This document shows positions 41,990-52,000 of a stretch of 64,000 nucleotides of DNA, in pieces. The stretch is from Oribacterium sp. KHPX15. Lineage in GTDB: Bacteria > Bacillota > Clostridia > Lachnospirales > Lachnospiraceae. The number at the start of each line of letters is the position of its first letter. The stretch's first letter is position 1. A program made the position numbers and the translations under genes. The notes beneath the pieces were generated by a model. That model ran no database searches and was not told the DNA's origin. It saw only the letters and a list, made by a program, of their open reading frames with translations. Location of the stretch: NCBI RefSeq assembly GCF_900107835.1, contig NZ_FNRG01000022.1, positions 1-64,000 on the forward strand, read 5' to 3'.

Positions 41990-42796
41990 ATGCTTGCACA
42001 GGTAGCTACAGTTACTACACAGAATTTCTCAATGGACTATTGTAAATTCGGACAGGGCGCAGAGACTCTTGTGGTGATTCCGGGTCTTAGTGCCCAGAGT
42101 GTCATGCCTATGGCTGACCTTATGGCAGATGCATACAAGCTGCTCACTGATGATTTTACGATTTATGTATTTGACAGAAAAAAGGGCGAACTGACTATGC
42201 CCTATACCATTAAGGATATGGCAGATGACACTGCGGAAGCAATAACTGAACTTGGGCTTTCCAATGTCAACATCTTTGGCGCATCCCAGGGAGGGATGAT
42301 TGCCATGGAGATAGCCATTGAACACCCGGAACTGGTTGACAAGCTGGTTCTCGGATCCACCTCCTCCCATGTTCGGGATGATGAGTTCCAGGTCTTCGAT
42401 ACCTGGATTAAACTTGCGAAGGAGAGAAGGGCTGAGGAACTGTATCTTAATTTCGGTGAAAAGGTATATCCCGAAGACGTTTTTGTAGGCTCAAAGGAAG
42501 GATTGATCCAGGCTTCGAAAACGTTAACCGATGAAGATTTTTCACGTTTTATCGTACTCACCGAAAGCCTAAGGCACTTTGATATCACAGCCGATCTCAA
42601 TAAAATCACCTGTCCGGCTTTGGTTATCGGTTCAAAGACAGACAAGGTTTTGGGTGGAAATGCCTCTGAGCTGATAGCATTAAGCCTCAGCAACAGCTCT
42701 GATTGTGAGCTTTACATGTACGATGGATACGGTCATTCAGTATATGACTGTGCTCCGGACTATCCGGAACGGATATTAAAGTTCTTAAAGAAATAA
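41990..42796 (+). CDS. Alpha/beta hydrolase
   Basis: A 268-residue cytoplasmic hydrolase. The nucleophile elbow is GASQGG (Ser99), the oxyanion region is VIPGLSAQS, and the catalytic His249 lies in GYGHSVYD; an acidic residue in the GSKTDKVLGG loop completes the triad. Closest in pattern to 3-oxoadipate enol-lactonase or proline-iminopeptidase-like hydrolases; the substrate cannot be read. AAGGAG stands before the ATG. It is unrelated in position to the NRPS and has no TE-like context. Confidence 0.88.
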   Translation: MLAQVATVTTQNFSMDYCKFGQGAETLVVIPGLSAQSVMPMADLMADAYKLLTDDFTIYVFDRKKGELTMPYTIKDMADDTAEAITELGLSNVNIFGASQGGMIAMEIAIEHPELVDKLVLGSTSSHVRDDEFQVFDTWIKLAKERRAEELYLNFGEKVYPEDVFVGSKEGLIQASKTLTDEDFSRFIVLTESLRHFDITADLNKITCPALVIGSKTDKVLGGNASELIALSLSNSSDCELYMYDGYGHSVYDCAPDYPERILKFLKK

Positions 42797-42881
42797 CACA
42801 TCATAACAGCACGCATTACCGTCTTTTCCAAGAAAGAAATGTAAACAATACATTTCACCGTGCAAATAACAGGAGAGTTTA

Positions 42882-44795
42882 ATGTTTAACTGGATCAGCG
42901 ACTTTAACTACGATTTTGCCATAGCAGCGATTCCTATCCAGATAATACTTCTTGTATTCTATGGAGTCCGCAGGAATCTCCCTATAGGCCAGAGCTTTTG
43001 CTTCTGGCTTGTTATGGTTGCCAATCTGGTGATGACCTCTGCCGATATCATTTCCTGTGAAATGAATGAGATATGGACAGAATTCCCGCTGTGGGTTATG
43101 TATGCTATCAATCACGCATATTTCCTCGGGTTTATCGTCAGAGGCTGGGCGCTCTTTGCCTATACTGCAGAAACGTCGCACTTCCTGAAAAACAATATTC
43201 TATACAAGCTGCTTGCTTCAATACCGGCATTGGTGGCTGTATTCCTGATTTTTTCCACACCCTGGACTTCAGCTATCTATACCATTGCAGAAGATGGTTA
43301 TCACAACTGTTCTTTATACGGCATTATTTATTTCGATACCTATTTCTACATTATTTTTTCAATATTCATTGTTTTGTTTCAATGGAAAAAGCTGTCGCCA
43401 AGGATCAGAGGAGGTCTTCTTTCCTTTAATCTCTTGTTACTGTTCGGTATCATCATTAGAAAACAGTTCTATCATATGCTGGTAACCAGTTATTTCAGCA
43501 TCCTTTCCATCATTATCATTTTCCTGACCGCGGAAAATCCGGATCTCTACAGAGACAGCAGAACGAAGCTTCTAAACAAGGAAGCCCTGGACATGATCGG
43601 CCTGGATTACTGGGAAAGAAATATTTCCTTCAGTCTTATAGTCATGACTGTTCACAATTATGAGACCTCAAAGTCAGTTTATGGCATCAATCAGGTAAAT
43701 GAGAGCCTTAAAATGATGGCAGCATGGATAATTAAGACATATCCTGGTTTGAATTGTTTTTATACCAGAAACGGAACCTTTATCGTTCTTATGAGAGGAC
43801 AGATGCCCGGTGATCCCGAAACCATCATGAAGGACTGGAAGGAGAAATACACGGCCTTTCAGAAATCCTGTGAGACTCCGGTTACCATGAAGGTATCTGC
43901 GATATTCCTGCCGGGATATTTAGTTGACAGGAATAAAATCACCATGGGAGATATGGCAAGATATGCAAGGTTTAATGCCTATGCCGAAAACCACCGTGGA
44001 AACTATGTTTTTTCAGAAAGTATGCTTGATGAAGTTAAAAAGCAGAAATCACTGGAAAAAGCAGTAAAGGATGCCATAGCCAACAACAGATTTGAGGTTT
44101 ACTTCCAGCCCATATACTCTGTAAAAGCCGGAAAGGTGCAAGGTGCGGAGGCATTAGCCAGATTAAAGGATCCTACCATCGGTTTTATATCACCCCTTGA
44201 TTTTATTTCAATAGCAGAAAAGAACGGAGACATCATTGAGATAGGAAGACAGATATTTGAAAAGGTTTGTATATTCCTTGAAAACACTGATACAAAAGGT
44301 TTGGGCATCGAATATATCAATGTTAACCTTTCACCAATCCAGTGTATGAGCAACAGTCTTTCACAGGAGCTCTCAGATATAGCAAAAAAACACGGCATAT
44401 CTATGGATATGTTTGATTTTGAAATAACCGAGTCTCTGATAGAAGATTACGAAATGATCCAGATGCAGATTGCAGGACTTCGTACCATGGGAGCCGAACT
44501 GTCTCTTGACGATTTCGGAACCGGTTCTTCAAACCTTACAAGCCTTATGAATCTGCCAATCCACGTTGTTAAGATAGACATGACATTTACCAGATCTTTC
44601 TTCTCAGGAAAGGCCGAATTCCTGCCGGATCTCATTAAACTTTTCCAGCGCTCCAATATGGCAATAGTTGTTGAGGGCATCGAAACAGTAGAGATGAAGA
44701 ACAAGATGGCCGAGCTTGGCTGCGACTATGAGCAGGGATACTACTTCTCAAGGCCACTGCCTCCGGAAGAGTTCATTGAATACATGAAGAATTAG
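42882..44795 (+). CDS. Membrane-bound c-di-GMP phosphodiesterase (degenerate GGDEF, EAL)
   Basis: 637 residues. The first 220 form six to seven membrane helices of a sensor unit. A degenerate GGDEF domain follows (about 230-385), whose active-site loop reads TRNGTF instead of GGDEF. An EAL domain occupies 395-637 with the residues needed for catalysis: Glu423 in GAEALARL, NVNLSP, FEITES, DDFGTG, VVKIDM, VVEGIE and QGYYFSRP. It should therefore hydrolyse c-di-GMP to pGpG in response to a membrane signal. CAGGAGAG precedes the ATG. It lies 14 kb from the pel operon, whose PelD is a c-di-GMP receptor. Confidence 0.9.
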   Translation: MFNWISDFNYDFAIAAIPIQIILLVFYGVRRNLPIGQSFCFWLVMVANLVMTSADIISCEMNEIWTEFPLWVMYAINHAYFLGFIVRGWALFAYTAETSHFLKNNILYKLLASIPALVAVFLIFSTPWTSAIYTIAEDGYHNCSLYGIIYFDTYFYIIFSIFIVLFQWKKLSPRIRGGLLSFNLLLLFGIIIRKQFYHMLVTSYFSILSIIIIFLTAENPDLYRDSRTKLLNKEALDMIGLDYWERNISFSLIVMTVHNYETSKSVYGINQVNESLKMMAAWIIKTYPGLNCFYTRNGTFIVLMRGQMPGDPETIMKDWKEKYTAFQKSCETPVTMKVSAIFLPGYLVDRNKITMGDMARYARFNAYAENHRGNYVFSESMLDEVKKQKSLEKAVKDAIANNRFEVYFQPIYSVKAGKVQGAEALARLKDPTIGFISPLDFISIAEKNGDIIEIGRQIFEKVCIFLENTDTKGLGIEYINVNLSPIQCMSNSLSQELSDIAKKHGISMDMFDFEITESLIEDYEMIQMQIAGLRTMGAELSLDDFGTGSSNLTSLMNLPIHVVKIDMTFTRSFFSGKAEFLPDLIKLFQRSNMAIVVEGIETVEMKNKMAELGCDYEQGYYFSRPLPPEEFIEYMKN

Positions 44796-44896
44796 ACTGC
44801 ATAAGAATTCCTATTTTGCCTTTTTGATTCAGCGGCACAAATAGTAATGAAACATATTTTCACACCGGGGTCAGCACAAATAATAACCAATAAATT

Positions 44897-44928
44897 AGGA
44901 GTTCAGGAAAATCCTGAACTCCTTTTTC
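44897..44928. terminator. Bidirectional terminator between convergent genes
   Basis: A perfect 12-bp stem (44897-44908 with 44912-44923) and a T run, between the EAL gene (+) and the secreted protein gene (-). Confidence 0.9.
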
Positions 44929-45609
44929 TTACTTCAGTTCAATGAGCTTGATCATATCATCGGTATCATCTGTCACGAAGCTTGTAAATGCTATACAGAT
45001 ATAATAATCATCCTGGATACCCATATACTCCTTTTGATAAATATCATATTCATCATCTAACAATCCATGTGCGGAAAGAAGATATGTATCTTTTCCCGAA
45101 ACCTTTTTCTTTACTACAGATACATCCTTGGTTTTAATACCTGCTTCTTTAAGGGAATCCTTTATATCAGGAATACTGTCTTCAAACATTTTCTTGATGT
45201 CTGTTTCACCATCGGAAAGAGATATTGTGACACAAATGTTATCTAAAGTGTCTTCATTTTCAGCATAGGCAATGGTAACAGGATTACCCTCTTTAATACT
45301 CTTGATAACAGCATCCTTATCTTTTATAAATTTTTCTGTAGATCCATCTATTTCAGCAACTGCCGCTGCATCTCCGAAGATGAATCCATCAGGGACAGCA
45401 AGCTTGAGACCGAAATAGTCATTCTCATAAACATTCTTCTTGACTGATCCCAAAGACAACTCTTTCTTTTCGGATTTAGTTGACTTAGAGTTTGTTTTCT
45501 TTGTGCTTGCAGCCGCAAAAGAAATAAGTGACTGATTAACCGGTGCCACACTGAAGAGCATAGCAGCAGTAAGAGCTGCAGCAATCTTTCTTCTTAAAAA
45601 ATGTCTCAT
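44929..45609 (-). CDS. Secreted protein of unknown function
   Basis: A 226-residue exported protein with a signal peptide (MRHFLRRKIAAALTAAML core, cut near the FAA at residue 33) and a Lys/Ser/Thr-rich linker (35-52). A domain with NDYFGLKLAVPDGFIFGD and KDTYLLSAHGL follows. That pattern, an N-terminal YFGLKLxxPxGF strand, is common in small lipoprotein-like proteins of clostridia with a PsbP/LpqN-like fold; I regard this as a hint only. AAGGAG precedes the ATG. Confidence 0.75.
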   Translation of the reverse strand: MRHFLRRKIAAALTAAMLFSVAPVNQSLISFAAASTKKTNSKSTKSEKKELSLGSVKKNVYENDYFGLKLAVPDGFIFGDAAAVAEIDGSTEKFIKDKDAVIKSIKEGNPVTIAYAENEDTLDNICVTISLSDGETDIKKMFEDSIPDIKDSLKEAGIKTKDVSVVKKKVSGKDTYLLSAHGLLDDEYDIYQKEYMGIQDDYYICIAFTSFVTDDTDDMIKLIELK

Positions 45610-45939
45610 TATTAACTCCTTTCCTGAACATCATTTCCCGGGTTTACGCCCGGACTATCATGGCCCATGAAGAGATGGGCATAACCACAATACCGTTTCG
45701 CGTATATCATTTAAGATTTTATCGACAAAAAATGAGTAAAAAATAAGTATTCTTATTTGGGCTAAAATAAGGGATTTACGTTTTTTTCCATATCACATAG
45801 CAGGATGAGGATGTTGAAAAGTTAATACCTTCAACGGCGACGAATTTGATGTGAAAAGTGGCTTTTTGGGATATAATGAATAAGTCCGACTAATATCAGG
45901 AAAGTTAAGAGTTTATTGCTGTAAATTGAGGGGATGTAT
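45610..45939. other. Divergent promoter region, no gene seen
   Basis: 330 bases between divergent genes. Near the leftward gene, 45630-45690 holds two small hairpins (CCCGGGTTTACGCCCGG and GCCCATGAAGAGATGGGC) that would lie in its leader. They do not match a riboswitch class I know. A TATAAT near 45869-45874 could serve the rightward gene. Confidence 0.45.
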
Positions 45940-47439
45940 ATGTTTTGTCCAAATTGTGGAAATGAAATAAGCGATGAAGCAAGGTTCTGCGCAAAGTGCG
46001 GGGCGAAGATACCGGATACGGAGCCGGTACCGAACTATGCTCAGGTTCCTCAGGAGGATAATCCGTCACAGGAATTTGCCGCCGAACCGGGTTCAGCAAA
46101 TGACATGCCTCATGCGGATTTAGGTCCGGCAAATATCAGGCCGGTCCACGGAAAAAACCGCCTGCCGCTGATAATAGGCCTGGCTGCGGTCTTCCTGGCC
46201 GTTGCGGTCTTTGGTGGTGCGATGCTGATATGGCAGAGCAGTCCCGGAGAATCCATCAAGAAACAGTTAGTACTGGGAGAAAAGTATCTTCTGGAAGAAA
46301 ATTATGAACAGGCAATTCTGGCCTTTGAGAAGGCCATAGAGATTGACCCGAAGAATCCGGAGCCATACCTCAAACTGGCTGAAATCTATACCCGTCAGGA
46401 CGACTATGAAAAGGCAGTGAAGATTCTGGAAAAGGCCCGGAAGGCCGGGGCGGAAGAAGCAGATGAGGACGGAAAGATAGAAAAGCGCCTTGAGGAAGGG
46501 AAAATCATCCTTAAAGAGATGAAAGAGTCTGAAGCCGCAGAGAATGAGAGTTCACAGAATACTGCAATAACCACCAAGGATGAGAGTTCGCAGAATATTA
46601 CAGAAACCACCGAGGCAACACAGGCAGCACAGACAGAACCACTAAAGCCAGAGTATGCTGCGGGTGAATGGCTGCAGGAGAATGGAAGATGGCGCTTCAG
46701 GACAACCGATGGAAATTACCTGAACGACGGTTGGTACTGGCTGGATGCCAATATGGACCTGGTGGCAGAAGCCTATGCCTTTGATAAAAACGGGTATCTG
46801 GAAACTGATAAATATGTGGATGCCTCTATTAGTAATGATTTTGGCGAAATCTATGTGGATGCGGATGGGGTTGCCAGGACATTCTATTCATCATATAGCG
46901 GAACCTCTCCTGTCTGGACTATCGACATGCCGGATTGTGCATATACCATAAAAAGGGCAACCGATGAGCCCTGGGTCTATCGCGGAGATTTTGAATATAA
47001 ATTCGAAACCCAAAATGGTTATAATGATTTGCGTATGTTCGACGTTAACTATGGAGCATTAGATGAATACGGATATCCGGAGTCTTTGGGATGTATCAGT
47101 CCATTCATGAGATATTATATGGATTTTGAATATGAAGGATATACGGCTAAGAGGGAAGAAATACCGTTACTTGATAAGGGAAGCTATTACGAGATCCCTG
47201 TAGAAGTGATCTTTGATTATTCCGAAGATTCCCTGAATTTCTTTATAACTGCAACGGTTCGTTTTACAAAAGACTGTATCATATATTATGGGTATTACGA
47301 TGGACAGAGCTATTATGAGGATACTTTAGAGCATTTTCTCTCGCAGGATGATCCTGAATGGCTCGGGAACTTTATGACAATCGAGCAGGTTGACAATCGC
47401 GGGTATGCGACGCGAATCAGAACATTTTCCGCTGATTGA
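45940..47439 (+). CDS. Zinc-ribbon, membrane-anchored TPR protein with wall-binding repeats
   Basis: 499 residues. It starts with a cytoplasmic zinc ribbon (CPNCGNEISDEARFCAKCG), then a Pro-rich linker, one membrane helix (about 74-96) and TPR repeats (100-170, EENYEQAILAFEKAIEIDPKN). A Ser/Thr/Gln-rich linker leads to wall-binding repeats (GEWLQENGRWRFRTTDGNYLNDGWYW, about 240-290) and a beta-rich C-terminal domain. The TPR part is paralogous to the protein at 15144. ATG 45940 follows GAGGGG at the right distance; an ATG at 45934 is inside that site. The role is unknown; it may link a cytosolic signal to the wall. Confidence 0.8.
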   Translation: MFCPNCGNEISDEARFCAKCGAKIPDTEPVPNYAQVPQEDNPSQEFAAEPGSANDMPHADLGPANIRPVHGKNRLPLIIGLAAVFLAVAVFGGAMLIWQSSPGESIKKQLVLGEKYLLEENYEQAILAFEKAIEIDPKNPEPYLKLAEIYTRQDDYEKAVKILEKARKAGAEEADEDGKIEKRLEEGKIILKEMKESEAAENESSQNTAITTKDESSQNITETTEATQAAQTEPLKPEYAAGEWLQENGRWRFRTTDGNYLNDGWYWLDANMDLVAEAYAFDKNGYLETDKYVDASISNDFGEIYVDADGVARTFYSSYSGTSPVWTIDMPDCAYTIKRATDEPWVYRGDFEYKFETQNGYNDLRMFDVNYGALDEYGYPESLGCISPFMRYYMDFEYEGYTAKREEIPLLDKGSYYEIPVEVIFDYSEDSLNFFITATVRFTKDCIIYYGYYDGQSYYEDTLEHFLSQDDPEWLGNFMTIEQVDNRGYATRIRTFSAD

Positions 47440-47470
47440 TAACAGAATTCATAATATAAGGTCATTTTTC

Positions 47471-47510
47471 AGCAAAATCCGTCATTTGTCTTGGAATGGC
47501 GGATTTTGCT
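47471..47510 (+). terminator. Hairpin after the zinc-ribbon TPR gene
   Basis: A 16-bp stem (47471-47486 with 47495-47510, one G-U pair) with little T tail; a likely transcript end. Confidence 0.65.
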
Positions 47511-47588
47511 ATATATCATGATAGGCAAATAATACACACGAAATACTTTCATTAAGATAGGCTGGAAACCAAATAATATCATTTTTAA

Positions 47589-47625
47589 GAGGCGTCGTTC
47601 GTGATACGACAGCCTCTATTTTTTT
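47589..47625 (+). terminator. Second terminator-like hairpin before the STAS-kinase gene
   Basis: GAGGCGTCGT pairs with ACGACAGCCTC (one bulged A), followed by a long T run. It could be a back-up terminator or part of the leader of the gene at 47783. The rest of 47440-47782 shows no gene. Confidence 0.7.
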
Positions 47626-47782
47626 GCGTTTTCAACACAAATTAGGATAAAAATTCCTTATATCAGCTTATTTTTGTGACGAAATTCATGTGTAATGGTA
47701 TGTAATACCCTGGGAATGATAATTTTAACCGAAGTTTTTCTTTCAAACCTCAGTTACAAGTTCCATACAAAGGAGATGCAGC

Positions 47783-48970
47783 ATGAGAACAGACACAGAT
47801 AACAAGAAAACCACTGTTTACCTTGAGGGAAGGATCAATACGGATAATGCCGCAAACGTTGAGGCAGAAATATTATCCATAGTCAATGATCTAAAGCCCG
47901 GACAGGAAATCCTTTTTGATGCAGAGAAGCTCGAATACATTTCCAGTGCAGGTCTGCGTGTTCTCATGAAGGTGAGAAAACAGCTGGGAAAACCGATCAC
48001 CATAACGGAAGTTAACCGTGATTTATATGATATTTTCGAAACAACAGGTTTTACAGATCTGTTTAATGTGAAAAAAGTCCTCAGGAAAGTTTCCATAGAG
48101 GACTGCGAAAAAATCGGAGGTGCTCCAAACTGTGAAGTTTACCGTCTTGATTCGGAAACCATAGTTAAAGTTTATAAGGGGGATATATATACCCGGGAGA
48201 AGATAGAAAAGGACAGGGAACTTGCCAAAAAGATTTTCACAGGAGGAATTCCTACGGCAATACCTTTCGACATGGTTAAAGTGGGGTCCCATTACGGTCT
48301 CGTTTTCGAAATGATGTCAGGAGGTTCTCTGGCAAACATTCTTTCATCACATCCCGAGGACACAGCAAAGTATGGAAAACTTGTTGCCGGGTTTATAAAG
48401 AAACTACATTCAACCGAGTTTGAATCGGGAAGTCTTCCTGATGCAAGGGCGCCATATCTCAGGAACCTGAAATATCTTGAGGAAATAGGCGTTTACACAA
48501 CTGAGGAAGCAGAGAGAGTACATGAACTCCTCCGCACCATTCCTCAGAGAAACACCTTTATCCATCAGAATCTTAATCCGGTTAACATAATGCTGATGGA
48601 TGATGAGTTCATTCTAATAGATGTTGATGATTCGGGAGTAGGACATCCGGTCTGGGATCTTATGGGAATGTATCAGGTTTATGTCACAGGAGCAAAAGCA
48701 GGCTGGACAAAACCGATGATGGGCCTCGGAGAAGATGTATTAAAGCCTCTGTGGCACACGATTCTTCATTCATACCTTGGGGAGGTGCACAGTGATGATA
48801 TCCCGGAGGTAAACAGGGTGCTTGGCGGTTACACAAAAATGAATCAGATTTTCAATCTGGTTACGGATCCGACCATTCCGGGAGATATAAGAAAGCCGAC
48901 GATAGAAAAAGAAAAGGCAGCTTTCTTCGATATGATGGATTCGCTTTACCCGGTACCGAGATGGATATGA
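47783..48970 (+). CDS. STAS domain fused to an aminoglycoside-phosphotransferase-fold pseudokinase
   Basis: 395 residues. Residues 1-105 form a STAS domain (VYLEGRINTDNAANVEAE, then LEYISSAGLRVLMKV) like the free STAS protein at 38185. Residues 110-395 follow the APH/TIGR02172-type kinase fold: a GGAPNCEVYRL glycine loop, IVKVYKG with the ATP-binding Lys, the catalytic loop, then ILIDVDDSGVGHPVWDL (metal Asp280). The catalytic loop reads HQNLNPVN where active members have HGDxHPGN, so the catalytic Asp is Asn263. It is therefore probably a nucleotide-sensing pseudokinase that controls its STAS domain. AAAGGAG precedes the ATG; a c-di-GMP enzyme gene starts 31 bases downstream. Confidence 0.82.
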   Translation: MRTDTDNKKTTVYLEGRINTDNAANVEAEILSIVNDLKPGQEILFDAEKLEYISSAGLRVLMKVRKQLGKPITITEVNRDLYDIFETTGFTDLFNVKKVLRKVSIEDCEKIGGAPNCEVYRLDSETIVKVYKGDIYTREKIEKDRELAKKIFTGGIPTAIPFDMVKVGSHYGLVFEMMSGGSLANILSSHPEDTAKYGKLVAGFIKKLHSTEFESGSLPDARAPYLRNLKYLEEIGVYTTEEAERVHELLRTIPQRNTFIHQNLNPVNIMLMDDEFILIDVDDSGVGHPVWDLMGMYQVYVTGAKAGWTKPMMGLGEDVLKPLWHTILHSYLGEVHSDDIPEVNRVLGGYTKMNQIFNLVTDPTIPGDIRKPTIEKEKAAFFDMMDSLYPVPRWI

Positions 48971-49001
48971 TATCGATTACGATATTTAGGAGGGGTTTCA
49001 A

Positions 49002-52000
49002 TTGGAAAAGTACAGATACTGTGACGAAGAACTTAAACTGATGGAGAACAGTACGGTTCCCTTCGCAGTTTATCAGTTTTTAAACAAAAGAGTGATCACC
49101 ATAATTCTTTCCCAAGGCTTCATTGACCTGTTCGGATTTGAGGGCATGAAAAAAGAAGATGTTTATGCTCTCATGGATAACAACATGTACCGTGACACAC
49201 ATCCTGATGACATGGCTTCTTTAGGGGATGCTGCCTATCGCTTCGCAACTGAAGGCGGTGCCTATGATGTGGTCTACAGATCCAAAAAGCATGGGGAATA
49301 CCGGATCATCCATTCCTACGGAAGACATATTTACAAGGAAGACGGGACTCGTCTGGCTTTTGTCTGGTATACGGATCAGGGTGCCTATGTTGAAGACGGT
49401 AAAAAAGAAAAAGACAGCCTGATGAATCTTCTCAAGAATGAGCTGGCAGAAAGAAGCATTAACGTCCAGACCAGTCATGACTATCTGACGGGTCTTCCTG
49501 CCATGACCTATTTCTTTGAACTTGCGGATGAAGGCTGCAAAAGGATACGTGAAAGCGGAAAAACTCCTGTCATTCTCTTTACTGATTTCAATGGAATGAA
49601 GGTATATAACCAAAATTATGGAATGGAAGAGGGAGACAAAGTTCTTAAGTCATATGCCGATAAACTGATCGGTATTTTTACCCATGAAAACTGCAGCAGA
49701 TTCAGTTCAGACCACTTCTGTATCTTCACAGATCTGGAAAAAGGTCTTTCTGCAGCAAAACAGCTTTCCTCAAACAATGCCGGATTAGATATCGAAAAAA
49801 AACTCCATCTCCGTATAGGTATGTATGTTTATGAGGATGAGAATATAAGCATAAGCGGTGCCTGCGACAGGGCAAAGGTGGCGTGCGATTCAGGCAAAAA
49901 TATCTTCACTTCAAAGCTGTATGTTTTTGACCGGAAAATGATGACGACTATTGAGAATCGTCAATACGTGGTAGAGAATATTGATAAAGCCATAAAAGAA
50001 GGCTGGATCAAGGTCTACTATCAGCCCATTATCAGAACCGCCAATGGCAGGGTATGTCATGAAGAAGCCCTGTCCAGATGGATAGATCCTGTAAAGGGCT
50101 TCCTTAATCCTGCAGAATTTATACCTGCTCTTGAAGAATCAAACACCATATTTAAGCTTGATCTGTATGTTGTAGATTCTGTTTTGAAAAAAATGAAAGA
50201 TCAGGCAAGCCATGGTCTTTATGTAGTTCCTCAATCCGTTAACCTGTCCAGATCCGATTTTTATACCTGTGATATCGTTGAAGAGGTAAGAAAACGTGTA
50301 GATGAGGCCGGAATTCCAAGAGACAGACTTGTTATAGAGATTACAGAAAGTATCGTAGGCGATGACATTGAATACATGATTGATAAAATCAAGCGTTTTA
50401 AGGAACTGGGTTTTAAGGTCTGGATGGATGATTACGGCAGCGGATATTCATCTCCTATGATTCTTCAGAAGGTCCCCTTTGACCTGATAAAGATCGATAT
50501 GCAATTTGTAAGACAGCTTGAAGAAGGTGAAAGGGCAAAAATTATACTGACCGAACTCGTCAGAATGGCAATGTCACTTGGAATGGACACAGTCGCCGAA
50601 GGAGTTGAAACTAAGGAACAGGCTGAATTCCTTAAGGACATCGGTTGCGATATGCTTCAGGGATACTATTTCTGTAAACCGGTATCTCTGGAAGAAATCA
50701 TTGAAAGAAACAGAAAAGGAATCCAGATAGGCTTTGAAAATCCCAGGGAAGAGGATTATTATACCCAGCTTGGTAAAGTAAATCTTTATAATCTTTCCAT
50801 TTCAGCAAGTGACATTCACGGAGGTACCAGTTATTTTGATACCTGGCCCATGGTCATGACTGAATGCAAGGATGGTCACATAAAGATCATAAAATATAAT
50901 ATTACTTTTAAAACCTATACTGACGAGCTATTCCCGGATTTCGCAAATACATATGAGTTTGATTTATCTGATTTTAAGGGTAAAAACGGAGAGCTTTCCC
51001 TTAATGCGGTTCTTCAATGTGCAAAGGATGGAAAGAGAATCATTCTTGATGACATGACAAAGGATGGAAAGATCATTCAGATCATGGCCTGGCGAGTGGC
51101 GGTAAATCCCGTGACAAAGGTTTCAGCTGTAATGGTTGCCGTATTATCTTCAACAGACCAGCGTGGAGGATTCCTTGACGAAAAACACAACAAAGAACTT
51201 CAAAGATTATCCGGAGAATATGAAAAGCTCCGGAAAGAAAATGTACGTCTTAAAGAAGAGGCAGATGTAACCCAAAAGATTTCTGAACTCAAAAAATCAG
51301 TATCGGATCTTCTGACCAATATGCCTGCTATGACCTTCTCTAAGGACGTGGATACAGGAAAATACCTTGCCTGCAATCAGGCATTCGCCGACTATGCTCA
51401 TAAGGAAACTCCTGAGGGTGTCGTAGGATTAACGGATTATGAGATTTTTGATGAAATCACCGCACGTCATTTTGTTGAGGATGACAAAAAAGCTCTTTCC
51501 ATGAGTAAACCACACATTTTCTTCGAAGATGTGCCTGATGCAGCCGGAAATCCCCGTCAGTTCCAGACCACCAAGCTCAAATTCACTGATAATACGGGAA
51601 GAGAGTGTCTGCTGGGACTTTGTCAGGATGTTACGGATGCCATGAAGATCAAGCGTGAGTATACCGAAAAGCTGGCTCTTGTCCAGAATATGGCCGAAAT
51701 AGATGCATTAACAGGCATCAAAAACAGAAATGCCTATGAGACAAGAGAAGACCTCATGAACCTGAGAATCCGGGAGCATCGGCAGCCGGAGTTTGCCATC
51801 GTTGTGCTTGATGTTAATGACTTAAAGGTCATCAATGACACCGAAGGTCATGAAGCGGGAGATAAGTGCATCTGTGATGCCTGTGAGATAATATGCAGAA
51901 CCTTTAAACGAAGTCCTGTTTACAGAATAGGAGGTGACGAATTTGTTGTTATATCCCAGGACGAGGACTACGAAAGAAGTGATGATCTCACCGGTATCAT

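Noticed and set aside
45620-45720. Possible c-di-GMP riboswitch in the leader of the leftward secreted protein gene
   Set aside because: Two small hairpins exist, but the conserved GEMM-I/II loops and tetraloop-receptor pieces could not be found.
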